NCBI RefSeq assembly: GCF_009498035.1
Contig: NZ_CP034550.1
Coordinates: 1,984,001-2,048,000 of the forward strand
Length of the DNA stretch: 64,000 nt
Source: Saccharothrix syringae
GTDB lineage: Bacteria > Actinomycetota > Actinomycetes > Mycobacteriales > Pseudonocardiaceae
Direction of reading: 5' to 3'
Part shown: positions 33,602 through 42,903 of the stretch, in pieces
Layout of the letters: each line of letters opens with the position of its first letter
Numbering within the stretch: the first letter of the stretch is position 1
Notes under the pieces: generated by a model
Databases searched by the model: none
Seen by the model: only the letters and a program-made list of their open reading frames with translations
What the model was told of the DNA's origin: nothing
Made by a program: the position numbers and the translations under genes

Positions 33602-33960
33602 TCGGTGGCGGTGGCGGTGGACGGCAAGTCGGTGGCCGGGACGTTCGGTCGGGCCGGTGGCAGCGGGGTGCACCTGCCGGCGGCGTTGCGTCATGCCGGC
33701 CGAGGGGCTACCCCCACCCCGATTCGCCGCCCGGGGACGACATGCCCTGCCCGGTCTTCGAGGACCGAGGACACGGCCGCACCGAACCGCGCGCCGTCCG
33801 GGTCGCCCCGCTCGGGGACCACGGCTTCGGCGACGTCGACCTCCCCCACGCCCGCACCGCGTTCCCCGTCGGGCGCTACCGGGCCTGCCACGCCACCGGC
33901 CGGCGCGGCGCCTTCGCCGGGCTCGGGGTCGGCAGCCCGACCGGCGACGACGCCCACCCC
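33602..33960 (+). pseudogene. decayed ISAs1-type transposase, frameshifted
   Basis: Frame beginning near 33602 reads VAVDGKSVAGTFGRAGGSGV and HLPAALRH, the DDE start of ISAs1-family transposases (typically VDGKTLRGS ... VHLLAA). After a frame change the next frame reads EDRGHGRTEPRAVRV and then DVDLPHARTAFPV, matching the later KGHGRxExR and LGFPHA parts. About 25 codons expected between the blocks are scrambled, and the C-terminal third is unrecognisable, giving way to Pro-rich translation. The element is dead. Confidence 0.6.
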
Positions 33961-34054
33961 GCCCGCCCAGGGGACCCCGGCACCGCGTGCTCGCCCGGAC
34001 CTCCCGGACCCGACGAGCCCGACTCCGCCGAGCCCGGACCAGTCGACCCCGGCC

Positions 34055-34912
34055 CTACCGAGCCGGGTCCTGCGGCGGGTACTGGGGCTGCTGCACCGGC
34101 ATCCCCACCGGCGGCGTGGGCATGGAGGCCGCGTGCGCCGGCGTCTCGGTCACCCGCTGCGTCTGCCCGGCCGGGGCCTGCGTCCGCTGCACGTCCTCAC
34201 GCCCGCGCTGGTACGCCTCCGCGTGGGCCCTGGCCTGCGGCGCCTCCTGCTCGGCCCGGCTCAGCCACCCCTCCCACCGCTGCTGCATCGGCCGCACCAA
34301 CCCGCCGCCGACGCCGACCACCAGGATTCCGCCGACCGTCGCCAGGATCGCGATCAGGATGGGCGTGGTGACCGTGGTGGCCACGCCGATCTGGTTCAGC
34401 GCCGCGATGACGCCCAGCCCGATGATGAACCACGAGGCGACCTTGCCCAGCACCGGCCCGTAGGACAGCCCGCCCAGCGCGCGGCCGGTCAGGTCGCGCA
34501 CCGCGCTCGCGACGGCCGCGGCCACCACGACGATCACGATGGCCACGATCGCCCGCGGCAGCCAGGCGACGATGGCGGTCAGCAGGTCGCTCACCGGGTT
34601 CGAGCCGAACAGGCCGAACGCGATCTGGAGGGCGATCAGCAGCACCGCGTAGTACACGATCTGCGCGACCAGGCCCGAGGCGTCGAACTTGGAGCGGGCC
34701 AGGGCGTCGCCGATCCCGCCGCGCTGGACGGCGCGGTCGAAGTGCACGCGCTCCAGCACCTTGTTCACCGCCGTGCGCAGGAGTCGGGCGACGACCCACC
34801 CGATGAGCAGCACGAGCAGGAACCCGACGAGCTTGGGCACGAAGGTGACCACCGAGCGCAGGGCGTCACCGGTGGCGTCACCGATGCCCTGCGCCACGAG
34901 CAGTTCCGTCAT
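34055..34912 (-). CDS. MscS-like conserved TM helix protein
   Basis: 285 residues. Hydrophobic segments occur near 22-44, 82-103, 112-137 and 160-205, with TM-helix repeat motifs LLRTAVNKVLERVHFD and ALGGLSYGPVLGKVASWFI. This matches the 'mechanosensitive ion channel family / CmpX-like' TM-helix-repeat proteins that lack the MscS beta domain. The C-terminal 75 residues are a Gln/Pro/Ala-rich cytoplasmic tail. AGGAGG lies six bases before ATG 34912. Its role as a channel is inferred from the family only. Confidence 0.72.
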   Translation of the reverse strand: MTELLVAQGIGDATGDALRSVVTFVPKLVGFLLVLLIGWVVARLLRTAVNKVLERVHFDRAVQRGGIGDALARSKFDASGLVAQIVYYAVLLIALQIAFGLFGSNPVSDLLTAIVAWLPRAIVAIVIVVVAAAVASAVRDLTGRALGGLSYGPVLGKVASWFIIGLGVIAALNQIGVATTVTTPILIAILATVGGILVVGVGGGLVRPMQQRWEGWLSRAEQEAPQARAHAEAYQRGREDVQRTQAPAGQTQRVTETPAHAASMPTPPVGMPVQQPQYPPQDPAR

Positions 34913-35003
34913 CGTCTTCGACCTCCTCGGACGAGGGTTGTCCCGTCGATCCGGTTACCCGAGGTCTCCCCGCCAAACCTGTCGTCAGCCCGCCGTGGAA
35001 GTG

Positions 35004-35237
35004 TCACTCGCCGGGGGGAAGACCCACCTCCCGCTCCACTTCGACGGTGGCGACACCGGGCACGGTACCGAGCACACCACTCGCCTGGGGGTCAACCGAT
35101 CCGGTGACCACGCCCAGCGTCTCCATCACGTCGTCGACGTGCATCCCGGCGTCGCGCAGCGCCGAGACCACGGCGGGCAGGTCGGCCAACCCGTCGTCGG
35201 CGACCGAGACAACCACCTTGTGCCGAGCAGTTGCCAC
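35004..35237 (-). CDS. stand-alone propeptide/I9-like protein beside a subtilase
   Basis: 77 residues from GTG 35237, which has GGAGG five bases upstream. The sequence VVVSVADDGLADLPAVVSAL, then VDDVMETLGVVTGSV and VPGVATVEVEREV shows the beta-alpha-beta-beta-alpha-beta rhythm of the peptidase inhibitor I9 / subtilisin propeptide fold. Automated annotation often gives such proteins unrelated aldolase names. It starts 20 bases after the subtilase gene ends and is read in the same direction. It may fold or inhibit the protease in trans. Structure and function are inferred from pattern and context. Confidence 0.6.
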   Translation of the reverse strand: MATARHKVVVSVADDGLADLPAVVSALRDAGMHVDDVMETLGVVTGSVDPQASGVLGTVPGVATVEVEREVGLPPGE

Positions 35238-35256
35238 GGTCGCCTCCAACGCGTCC

Positions 35257-36438
35257 TCAGGGAGCCTGCACCAATCCTCCACCCACGTCCGTGGAAGGCA
35301 ACCCCAGTCGACGGCCGGACTGCGCCAGCCGCGCCCACAGCTCCCAGCCGCGGGCGCCGTACTTCTCCGCCAGCAGGGCCGCCACGCCCGCGACGTGCGG
35401 CGTGGCCATGCTGGTGCCCGCGATGCGCTTGTAGAGCCCCTTGCCGGAGTCGGTGTTCCAGCTGGAGTAGATGTCCATGCCCGGCCCGACCAGGTCGACC
35501 TGGCCGATGGTGTCGACCGTGCCGCAGGAGAACGGCGCGATGGCCCGGCTCACGTCGATCGCGCCGACGGACAGGATCGACGGGCAGTTGGCCGGGTGGC
35601 CGACCGGGTTGACCGCGCCCGGCCGCCTGCTCTCGTTGCCCGCGGCGGCGACGATGAGCGACCCGCGGGCGATGGCGCGCGTGGCGGCCTGCTCGAAGAT
35701 CTGCGAGTACGGCGTGTTCGGCCGCACGGCCGCGCCCAGCGACATGGAGATGACCGCGCACCCGTTGGTGACGGCCCACTCGATGCCGGCCAGGATGCCG
35801 CTGTCCGTGCCGCTGCCCGCGTTGGACAGCACCTTGCCCGCGTAGATCTCGACCTCGGGCGCGACGCCGTAGCCGGGACCGGCGGCGGGCTTGCGCGGGC
35901 CGCCCGCGGTGCCGATGCAGTGCGTGCCGTGGCCGTGCGCGTCGTCCACGGTCTCGCCCTGGATGAACGACTGGGTGACCACGGTGCGGCCCGCGAAGTC
36001 GGGGTGCGCCACGGTGAAGCCGGTGTCGAGCACGGCGAGGCGCACGCCCTTGCCGGTGGCCGCGCAGATGCTGGCGCCCACGGCCTGCAGGCCCCACGTG
36101 AACACGGACTCGTCGACCGCGGCCGCGGCGGCCTGCTCGGTGGAGGTGTAAGCCTGCACCACCCGCTCGGCCTCGACCACGGAGATCGGGCCGGTCGACT
36201 CGGCGGCGCGGGAGAGCTGGGCGACCTGCTCCGGCGTCGCGTCGACCACCGCGACGCCCAGGTCCTGGAAGATGACGCCGTCGGTGGCGGCGAGGTCGGC
36301 CGCGGTGGGCCGGTCGGCGGTGCTGGCGGCGCTGATCCCGGCGACCCGGTTCATCTCCAGTGCGCCGGCCGCGACCGACCGGTCTTCGAGGAGCACCAGG
36401 TAGCGCCCCGTGGTCTCGGTGCCCGTTGGCTGTGACAT
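35257..36438 (-). CDS. S8 family subtilase without signal peptide
   Basis: 393 residues. The catalytic triad is intact: Asp138 in LAVLDTGF, His170 in HGHGTHC and Ser343 in AGTSMATPHVAG; the oxyanion Asn is in AAGNES. Residues 10-100 resemble an I9 propeptide. The N-terminus MSQPTGTETTGRY has no hydrophobic signal sequence, so the enzyme is likely cytoplasmic or leaves by another path. GGAGGGGG precedes ATG 36438. The small I9-like gene follows immediately. A self-contained propeptide plus a second separate one is unusual for this family. Confidence 0.82.
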   Translation of the reverse strand: MSQPTGTETTGRYLVLLEDRSVAAGALEMNRVAGISAASTADRPTAADLAATDGVIFQDLGVAVVDATPEQVAQLSRAAESTGPISVVEAERVVQAYTSTEQAAAAAVDESVFTWGLQAVGASICAATGKGVRLAVLDTGFTVAHPDFAGRTVVTQSFIQGETVDDAHGHGTHCIGTAGGPRKPAAGPGYGVAPEVEIYAGKVLSNAGSGTDSGILAGIEWAVTNGCAVISMSLGAAVRPNTPYSQIFEQAATRAIARGSLIVAAAGNESRRPGAVNPVGHPANCPSILSVGAIDVSRAIAPFSCGTVDTIGQVDLVGPGMDIYSSWNTDSGKGLYKRIAGTSMATPHVAGVAALLAEKYGARGWELWARLAQSGRRLGLPSTDVGGGLVQAP

Positions 36439-36577
36439 GACGACCCCCTCCGGGGTTTGGCGGCTGTCAGGTGTAGCGCCGGACCACGCCCGCGCTCAAG
36501 CGCCCGTACGGGTTGGAATCCGTGAAGGCGTGGTCCGTACGCAGTACTGGAGGGGCCGGGGGGCCGATAAATACAGG

Positions 36578-37759
36578 TCAGGCCGTTGTCGCCTGCTCAT
36601 CACGCCTTCGGGTGAACTTGGCGATCGGCTCGACCACGCGGGCCGCCACCGGGCCCAGCACCGCCATGAGCAGCACGTACGCCGTGGCCAGCGCCGCCAG
36701 CCGCCCGTCGACCGCGCCGGAGGACACCGTGAGCGAGGCGATGACGATGGAGAACTCGCCGCGCGCCACGAGCGCGGCGCCCGCGCGGGCGCGACCCATC
36801 CGGCCGATGCCCTGGCGCCTCGCGGCCCACCAGCCGGTGGCCACCTTGGTCGCCGAGGTCACCACCGCCAGGGCCACCGCCAGGCCCAGCACGGGCGGGA
36901 TCGACGCCGGGTCGGTGTTCAGCCCGAACACCACGAAGAACATCGCCGCGAACAGGTCCCGCAGCGGCTCCAGCATCCGGGTGGCGTTCTCCGCGGTGGA
37001 CCCGGAGATCGCGATGCCCAGCAGGAACGCGCCGACCGCCGCCGACACCTGCAGCTGCGAGGCCAGGCCCGCCACCAGCAGCGCCGCGCCCAGCACCTTG
37101 AGCAGGAACACCTCGGGGTCGGGGCTGTCGACCAGCGCGGAGACGTAGCGGCCGAACTTGAGCGCGACGACCAGGACCACGGTGATGGCGGCGAGCGAGA
37201 TGCCCACCGCGCTCAGCCCGCCCAGGAAGCTCACGCCCGCCAGCACGGCGGTCAGGATCGGCAGGTAGACCGCCATCGCCAGGTCCTCGAACACCAGCAC
37301 CGACAGCACCACCGGGGTCTCCCGGTTGCCCAGCCGGCCCAGGTCGCCGAGCACCTTGGCGATGATCCCGGAGGAGGAGATGTAGGTGACGCCGGCCATC
37401 GCCAGCGCGCCGACCGGGCCCCAGCCCAGCACCAGCGCGGCGACCGCGCCGGGCGCGGCGTTGAGCACGATGTCCACCACGCCGGCCGTCCACGACCGCT
37501 TCAGGCCGGTCATCAGCTCGGCCGCCGAGTACTCCAGGCCGAGCAGGAGCAGCAGGAGGACCACGCCGATCTCGCTGGACAGGTGCGCGAAGTCCTCGAT
37601 GCCGTGCAGGGGGATCAGGCCGCCCTCGCCGAACGCGAGGCCGCCGATCAGGTAGAGCGGGATCGGGGAGATGCCGATCCGCCACGCCATCTTGCCGAGC
37701 AGGCCCAGGCCGAAGAAGACCGCGCCGAGCTGGACCAGCGCGATTGCTGTGCTGTGCAA
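36578..37759 (-). CDS. khtU: cation:proton antiporter (KhtU/CPA2-type)
   Basis: About 393 residues with twelve or more membrane helices and the CPA2 Na+/H+ exchanger fold. Visible are GLEYSAAELM, SSSGIIAKVL and GAFLLGIAISGS with the unwound-helix region. It would exchange K+ (or Na+) for H+. It is preceded six bases upstream by a TrkA-C regulatory subunit, the KhtT-KhtU layout. The start is not certain: TTG 37759 is used, CTG 37768 is possible, and no ATG or GTG is in frame near the end of khtT. There is no cytosolic RCK domain in this chain. Confidence 0.75.
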   Translation of the reverse strand: MHSTAIALVQLGAVFFGLGLLGKMAWRIGISPIPLYLIGGLAFGEGGLIPLHGIEDFAHLSSEIGVVLLLLLLGLEYSAAELMTGLKRSWTAGVVDIVLNAAPGAVAALVLGWGPVGALAMAGVTYISSSGIIAKVLGDLGRLGNRETPVVLSVLVFEDLAMAVYLPILTAVLAGVSFLGGLSAVGISLAAITVVLVVALKFGRYVSALVDSPDPEVFLLKVLGAALLVAGLASQLQVSAAVGAFLLGIAISGSTAENATRMLEPLRDLFAAMFFVVFGLNTDPASIPPVLGLAVALAVVTSATKVATGWWAARRQGIGRMGRARAGAALVARGEFSIVIASLTVSSGAVDGRLAALATAYVLLMAVLGPVAARVVEPIAKFTRRRDEQATTA

Positions 37760-37764
37760 GGTGC

Positions 37765-38247
37765 TCAGCCACCGCCCAGCAGGTCGCCGGCGGCGGTCAG
37801 GCCCTCGGCGGTGCCCACGACCACGACCAGGTCGCCGCCCGCGAACACGAAGTCCGGGCGCGGCGAGGGGTGCACCGCGCCCGAGCGCACCACGGCCACG
37901 ATCGACGCGCCGGTGCGGGTGCGCAGCTCGGTCTCGGCCAGCGGGCGGCCGTCGAACCGGGAGCCGGGGATGACCGGGAACTGCCGGGTGGACACGCCCG
38001 CCACGTCGCGGTGCTGCTCGTCCAGGTGCGCGACCAGTTGCGGCGCGCCCAGCAGGCCCGCCAGCGTGGCGGCCTCGGCCGGGGTGAGGGCTATGGATGC
38101 CATGCAGTCGTCGGGGTCGTCCCGTCGGGACAGGATCAGCTCGAACTTGCCGTCGCGGTGGGTGATGACACCGATGCGGCGGCCGGCGCGGATCATGAAG
38201 TCCTGGCGGGTGCCGATGCCCGGGAGCGGCGTTACCTCGACGTTCAC
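37765..38247 (-). CDS. khtT: antiporter regulatory subunit, TrkA-C domain (KhtT-like)
   Basis: 160 residues. An N-terminal domain of about 70 residues ([20 protein letters not shown]) precedes a TrkA-C domain ([35 protein letters not shown]). In Bacillus KhtT gates the KhtU K+/H+ antiporter in response to nucleotides. The antiporter gene follows directly. GTG 38247 has TAGGAT six bases upstream, consistent with a leaderless transcript. Divergent from the DUF1015 gene. Confidence 0.82.
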   Translation of the reverse strand: MNVEVTPLPGIGTRQDFMIRAGRRIGVITHRDGKFELILSRRDDPDDCMASIALTPAEAATLAGLLGAPQLVAHLDEQHRDVAGVSTRQFPVIPGSRFDGRPLAETELRTRTGASIVAVVRSGAVHPSPRPDFVFAGGDLVVVVGTAEGLTAAGDLLGGG

Positions 38248-38253
38248 GGTGCG

Positions 38254-38259
38254 ATCCTA
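38254..38259 (-). promoter_or_regulatory. -10 element shared by divergent genes
   Basis: TAGGAT on the minus strand precedes GTG 38247 by six bases. The palindromic setting (TCCTAGGA-like) also places GATCCT six bases before GTG 38265 on the plus strand. Only 17 bases separate the two start codons. Confidence 0.35.
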
Positions 38260-38264
38260 GACGG

Positions 38265-40175
38265 GTGAGTTCTCGGGTGCGCCCGATAAGTCGGGGATGG
38301 GTGGTTCGGGACGGCGTGCCGGGGCCGGACGTGGACGAGTTCGCCGAACCGGAGCGGGTCGTGGCCGCCCTGGCCCGCGCGCGGACCGGCACGCTGCTGG
38401 CCGTGCAGCACCCGCACCGCACGCCCGCCGCGCTGGCCGCGGGCGAGTCGGCGGTCGACGCGCTGCCGCGGGCCCGCGCCGAGCTGGCCCGGCTGCGCGC
38501 CACCGCCTACCGCGAGGTGCGCGACGTGGTGGCGCCCTACCGCGTGGACGGCCCGGACGGCACCGCCTGGGGCCTGCTGTGCGTGGCGGACCCGGCGGCG
38601 GTCGGCCACACCGAGGACGTCTACCCCGGCGTCGTCGCCGAGCGGGCCCGCGTGCTGGCCGGCCTGGGCTGCGCGACCAGCGCGGCGATGCTGGTGCCGG
38701 TCGGCCGGGACGTGTCGCTGACCGGCCTGGTCGCGGAGTTCGACGGGGAACCCGCGGCGTCGGTGGTCGACCCCGGCGGGCGGCGGCACCGGCTGTGGCT
38801 GGAGGGGCCCGGTGAGCGGCAGGACGCCCTGCTGGCCGCCGCGGGCGAGCACCCGCTCATGGTCGCCGACGGCAACCACCGGGTCGCCGCCGCGGCCGGG
38901 ATGCCGGGGCTGCTCGCGCTGGTCACCGCGGGCCCGGACCTGCGCGTGGGCCCGATCCACCGCGCCGTGTCGGGCACCGGGCTCACCGCGGCGCGCGCCG
39001 CGGCGGCGTGGCGGGCGCTCGGGCTGGCGGTGACGCCGGTGGCCCGGGGCACGCGCCCGTCGCCGGGGGTGGTGGTGGCGGTGGCCGGCGACGGCGCGGT
39101 GGCCGTCCCGCTGCCCGCCGGGGGCGTGGACCACGCGTTCGTGGAATCCGTGCTGCTGGCCGAGGCGCTGGGCCTGGACCCGGAGGGGCCGCACGTGCGG
39201 CCGGTGACCGACGAGGCCGCCGACGCCGACCTGCTGCTGCTGATCGCCCCGGTGCCGCCGGCGGAGGTGCTGGCCGTGCACGCCGCGGGCGGTCGGATGC
39301 CGCGCAAGAGCACCTACTTCACGCCCAAGCCGCGCAGCGGTCTGCTGCTGGCCGACCTGGAGCTGCCACCTGGTGCGGGTGTGACGCCTCGCACCAGGCA
39401 CAATTGCGGGGTTGACGACCGCAGTCGCGTTGAGGAGGACGACCCGGTGGCACACGGTGAGCTGCGTGGCGTGGTGGCCCTCGACGGGCCGTCCGGCACC
39501 GGCAAGTCCTCGGTCGCGCGCCGGCTCGCGGCGACCCTGGGCGCGCGCTACCTGGACACCGGCGCCATGTACCGGGCGGTGACGCTGGCCGTGCTGCGCG
39601 CCGGCGTCGACCCGGCCGACGACGACGCCGTGCTCGCGGTCGTCCGCCGCGCCGAGGTCGTCCAGGCAGCCGACCCCGACCGCTCCACCACGCACCTGGA
39701 CGGCGAGGACGTCGGCACCGAGATCCGCGGCCCCGAGGTCACCCGCGCGGTGTCGGCGGTCTCGGCCGTGCCCGCGGTGCGCGAGCTCGTGGTCGGGCAG
39801 CAGCGCGACATCATCGCCGCCGCCCTGGCCGAGGCGGGCGGCATCGTGGTCGAGGGCCGCGACATCGGCACGGTCGTCGTCCCCGACGCCGCGCTGAAGG
39901 TCTACATCACCGCCGACGCCGAGGCCCGCGCCCAGCGCCGCGCCAAGCAGGACGCCGCGTCCGGCCGGGCGGTCGACCCGGTCGCCATCCTGGCCGACGT
40001 GCGGCGGCGCGACGCCCACGACTCGTCACGCGCGGTGTCGCCGCTGCGCGCCGCCGACGACGCCGTGGTGCTCGACACCACGTCGCTGGACCTGGCGGGC
40101 GTGCTGGCGGCGCTGCTGGAGCTGGTGGACGCGCGCGACCTGCTGGCGCAGCCGAGCGGGCGGGTGCGCCGGTGA
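38265..40175 (+). CDS. DUF1015-like domain fused in frame to cytidylate kinase
   Basis: One uninterrupted frame of 636 codons. Residues 1-370 match DUF1015 proteins: [22 protein letters not shown] and the closing [21 protein letters not shown]. About 25 linker codons without a stop then lead straight into cytidylate kinase. DUF1015 genes normally stop shortly after the KPRSGL motif, so this is either a true fusion or a DUF1015 gene that has lost its stop codon. DUF1015 function is unknown. An internal ribosome binding site and GTG 39448 indicate Cmk can also be made alone. The two genes are therefore entered separately below for the kinase. Confidence 0.65.
   Translation: MSSRVRPISRGWVVRDGVPGPDVDEFAEPERVVAALARARTGTLLAVQHPHRTPAALAAGESAVDALPRARAELARLRATAYREVRDVVAPYRVDGPDGTAWGLLCVADPAAVGHTEDVYPGVVAERARVLAGLGCATSAAMLVPVGRDVSLTGLVAEFDGEPAASVVDPGGRRHRLWLEGPGERQDALLAAAGEHPLMVADGNHRVAAAAGMPGLLALVTAGPDLRVGPIHRAVSGTGLTAARAAAAWRALGLAVTPVARGTRPSPGVVVAVAGDGAVAVPLPAGGVDHAFVESVLLAEALGLDPEGPHVRPVTDEAADADLLLLIAPVPPAEVLAVHAAGGRMPRKSTYFTPKPRSGLLLADLELPPGAGVTPRTRHNCGVDDRSRVEEDDPVAHGELRGVVALDGPSGTGKSSVARRLAATLGARYLDTGAMYRAVTLAVLRAGVDPADDDAVLAVVRRAEVVQAADPDRSTTHLDGEDVGTEIRGPEVTRAVSAVSAVPAVRELVVGQQRDIIAAALAEAGGIVVEGRDIGTVVVPDAALKVYITADAEARAQRRAKQDAASGRAVDPVAILADVRRRDAHDSSRAVSPLRAADDAVVLDTTSLDLAGVLAALLELVDARDLLAQPSGRVRR
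39369..39398 (+). promoter_or_regulatory. hairpin at the DUF1015-Cmk junction
   Basis: CCTGGTGCG (39369-39377) and CGCACCAGG (39390-39398) form a perfect nine-base-pair stem with a 12-base loop. It lies 50 bases before the internal cmk start. It could be a weak terminator or affect translation of cmk. Confidence 0.5.
39448..40175 (+). CDS. cmk: cytidylate kinase, internal start
   Basis: 242 residues from GTG 39448, behind GAGGAGG eight bases upstream. It has P-loop [34 protein letters not shown] and the LID arginines in RAQRRAKQ. It phosphorylates CMP and dCMP with ATP in pyrimidine nucleotide synthesis and is normally essential. Length fits the standalone enzyme. It is followed by PlsC (GTGA overlap) and Der, the common actinobacterial order. 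Its frame is continuous with an upstream DUF1015 domain. Confidence 0.9.
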
Positions 40176-40819
40176 GCGACCAGCTCCCGGGGGGCGCGCG
40201 GCCCCGCCTGCACGACTTCGCCCGCTGGATCGCGCGCCGGCCGTTCCGCGCGGCGTTCACCCGGACCCGCGTGCGCGGCGCCGAGCGGGTGCCGCCCACC
40301 GGACCGGTCGTGGTGGTGGCCAACCACAGCTCCGGGCTGGACGGGCCGATCCTGTTCGGCGTGGTGCCCCGCCGGGTGACGTTCCTGATCAAGCAGGAGA
40401 TGTTCAAGGGCGTGGTGGGCACGCTGCTGCGCGCCATCGGCCAGCTCGCCGTGCGCCGGGGCGTGCCCGACCGGGCACCGCTGCTGGCCGCGCAGGCGGT
40501 GCTGCGCGACGGCGGCGTGATCGGCGTGTTCCCGGAGGGCACGCGCGGCGCGGGCGACGTGGCCGAGGCCCAGCAGGGCGCGGCCTGGCTCGCCCGGTCG
40601 ACCGGCGCGGTGGTCGTGCCGATCGCCTGCCGCGGCACCCTGCGCCCGCCCGGGGCCGGGCGGAGGTTCCGGCCCGCGGTGGACGTGCTCGTGGGCGAGC
40701 CGTTCGAGCTGCCCGCCGACAAGGGTCGGCAGGGGCTCGCGAAGGCCACCGAGCAGGTCCGCGACCGCTTGGCCACCCTGGTGGCCGAGCTCGACAGCCA
40801 ACGAGGAGAAGCACGATGA
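40172..40819 (+). CDS. 1-acyl-sn-glycerol-3-phosphate acyltransferase family (PlsC-like)
   Basis: 215 residues. Motif I NHSSGLDG is near residue 51 and motif [12 protein letters not shown] near 118, the catalytic and substrate-binding motifs of glycerolipid acyltransferases. It would transfer an acyl chain to lysophosphatidic acid at the membrane. The start codon overlaps the cmk stop by four bases, and its own end overlaps der by four, so the three are one translationally coupled operon. The acceptor may differ among paralogues. Confidence 0.85.
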   Translation: MSDQLPGGARPRLHDFARWIARRPFRAAFTRTRVRGAERVPPTGPVVVVANHSSGLDGPILFGVVPRRVTFLIKQEMFKGVVGTLLRAIGQLAVRRGVPDRAPLLAAQAVLRDGGVIGVFPEGTRGAGDVAEAQQGAAWLARSTGAVVVPIACRGTLRPPGAGRRFRPAVDVLVGEPFELPADKGRQGLAKATEQVRDRLATLVAELDSQRGEAR

Positions 40820-42225
40820 CGGACTTGGACGGCACCTGGGCGGACGAGTCCGAGTGGACCGCGTTCGACGACGAGGGGCTGGGCGACGAGGGTTCCGCCG
40901 CGCCGCCGCAGCCCGTGCTGGCCGTGGTCGGCAGGCCCAACGTCGGCAAGTCGACCCTGGTCAACCGCATCATCGGCCGCCGCGAGGCGGTCGTGCAGGA
41001 CGTGCCGGGCGTGACCCGCGACCGGGTCGCCTACGACGCGCTGTGGAACGGCCGCAAGTTCACCGTGGTCGACACCGGCGGCTGGGAGCCCGACGCCACC
41101 GGCATGATGGCCTCCGTGGCCGCGCAGGCCGAGCTGGCCATGCAGACCGCGGACGCCATCCTGTTCGTGGTCGACGCCACGGTCGGCGCCACCACCACCG
41201 ACGAGGCCGCGGTGAAGCTGCTGCGCCGGTCCAAGCGGCCCGTGCTGCTGGTCGCGAACAAGGTCGACGACGAGCGCCTGTCGGCCGACGTGGCCTCCCT
41301 GTGGTCGCTGGGCCTGGGCGAGCCGATCCCGGTGTCCGGCCTGCACGGCCGCGGCTCCGGCGACATGCTCGACAAGATCCTCGACGCCCTGCCGGAGACC
41401 CCGCGCGAGACGTTCGAGGCCCACCGCGGCGGGCCGCGCCGGGTCGCCCTGGTCGGCAGGCCCAACGTCGGCAAGTCGTCCCTGCTCAACCGCCTCACCG
41501 GCGAGAACAGGTCGGTCGTCGACGCCACCGCGGGCACCACCGTCGACCCGGTCGACTCGCTGGTCGAGCTCGACGACGAGGTGTGGCGCTTCGTCGACAC
41601 CGCCGGCCTGCGCAAACGGGTGAACTTCGCCTCCGGCGCGGAGTACTACGCGTCGCTGCGCACCAAGGCCGCGATCGAGTCGGCCGAGGTGGCGATCGTG
41701 CTGCTGGACGCGTCCGAGCCGATCAGCGAGCAGGACCTGCGCGTGCTGACCACGGTGGTCGAGTCCGGGCGCGCCTGCGTGCTGGCGTTCAACAAGTGGG
41801 ACCTGGTGGACGAGGACCGGCGGCACGCCATGGTGCGCGAGCTGGAGCGCGGCCTGGTCCGGGTGCCGTGGGCCGAGCGGGTGAACATCTCGGCGCTCAC
41901 CGGTCGCGCGGTGCGCAAGCTCGCCCCGGCGCTGCGCACCGCGCTGGACTCGTGGGACACCCGGGTGCCCACCGGCCGGCTCAACGCCTGGCTGAACGAC
42001 CTGGTCGCGGCCACCCCGCCGCCCGTGCGCGGCGGCAAGCAGCCCAAGGTCCTGTTCGCCACCCAGGCCGCCACCCGGCCGCCCACGTTCGTGCTGTTCA
42101 CCACCGGTTTCCTGGAGGCGGGCTACCGGCGGTTCATCGAGCGCAAGCTGCGCGAGGAGTTCGGCTTCCAGGGCAGCCCGGTGCGGATCTCCGTGCGCGT
42201 GCGGGAGAAGCGCCCGAAGAAGTGA
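40816..42225 (+). CDS. der: ribosome biogenesis GTPase Der
   Basis: 469 residues. Two tandem GTPase domains, each beginning with GRPNVGKST or GRPNVGKSS (about residues 38 and 213). The expected G3 motif DTGGWE, G4 motifs NKVDD and NKWDL, and a C-terminal KH-like domain ([20 protein letters not shown]) are present. Der assists 50S subunit maturation. A short acidic N-terminal extension of about 35 residues, common in actinobacteria, is present. The start ATG 40816 overlaps plsC; GAGGAGAA serves as ribosome binding site. Confidence 0.93.
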   Translation: MTDLDGTWADESEWTAFDDEGLGDEGSAAPPQPVLAVVGRPNVGKSTLVNRIIGRREAVVQDVPGVTRDRVAYDALWNGRKFTVVDTGGWEPDATGMMASVAAQAELAMQTADAILFVVDATVGATTTDEAAVKLLRRSKRPVLLVANKVDDERLSADVASLWSLGLGEPIPVSGLHGRGSGDMLDKILDALPETPRETFEAHRGGPRRVALVGRPNVGKSSLLNRLTGENRSVVDATAGTTVDPVDSLVELDDEVWRFVDTAGLRKRVNFASGAEYYASLRTKAAIESAEVAIVLLDASEPISEQDLRVLTTVVESGRACVLAFNKWDLVDEDRRHAMVRELERGLVRVPWAERVNISALTGRAVRKLAPALRTALDSWDTRVPTGRLNAWLNDLVAATPPPVRGGKQPKVLFATQAATRPPTFVLFTTGFLEAGYRRFIERKLREEFGFQGSPVRISVRVREKRPKK

Positions 42226-42246
42226 TCGGTTGCCCCGGCCCGCCGG

Positions 42247-42903
42247 ATGCGGTTGCCTGACCACGTGCCGGTGCGACTGGTCCTGGCCGACGACGAGGCG
42301 CTGCTCCGTCGGGGGCTCAAGGTGCTGCTCGAAGCGGACGGCCGGGTCGAGGTGGTGGCCGAGGCCGCCGACGGCGCGGGCCTGCTGGAGGTCGTGCGCC
42401 GGCACCACCCGGACGTCGCGCTGGTCGACGTGCAGATGCCGGGCGTCGACGGCCTGGTGGCGCTGCGCGAACTGCTGACCTGGCCGGACCCGCCCGCGCT
42501 GGCCGTGCTGACCACGTTCGACCTGGACGACTACGTGGCCACCGCGCTCGACCTGGGCGCCCAGGGCTTCCTGCTGAAGGACGCGGAGCCCGACGCCCTG
42601 GTACGAGCGGTGCTCGACCTGGCCGCGGGCGGCGCGGTGCTGGACCCGAGGATCACCGCCCGCCTGCTGCCCAGGCTGCGGGCGGTGAGGACGCGCGGCA
42701 ACCCGCTGCTGGACGGCCTGAGCGCCCGCGAGCGGCAGGTGCTGGCCCTGGTGGCCCACGGCAGGCCGAACAGCGCCATAGCCGCGGAACTGGGCCTGAG
42801 CGAGGCGACGGTCAAGAGCTACGTCTCCACGGTCCTGACGAAACTCGGGGTGGAGAACCGCGTCCAGGCGGCCCTGGTGGCACACCAGGTGGACGCGTGG
42901 TGA
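42247..42903 (+). CDS. LuxR-type response regulator
   Basis: 218 residues. Receiver domain residues 8-125 with phosphoacceptor Asp61 in LVDVQMPG, acidic pair DDE near 17 and the conserved Lys in LLKDAEPD. The LuxR HTH is at about 155-210 (LSARERQVLALVAHG, NSAIAAELGLSEATVKSYVS). It is the DNA-binding partner of the histidine kinase, whose GTG overlaps its end by seven bases. The regulated genes are unknown. Confidence 0.9.
   Translation: MRLPDHVPVRLVLADDEALLRRGLKVLLEADGRVEVVAEAADGAGLLEVVRRHHPDVALVDVQMPGVDGLVALRELLTWPDPPALAVLTTFDLDDYVATALDLGAQGFLLKDAEPDALVRAVLDLAAGGAVLDPRITARLLPRLRAVRTRGNPLLDGLSARERQVLALVAHGRPNSAIAAELGLSEATVKSYVSTVLTKLGVENRVQAALVAHQVDAW

Noticed and set aside
33119..33694. Minus-strand 191-codon frame
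   Set aside because: No ribosome binding site or family resemblance; it lies antisense to the ISAs1 relic.
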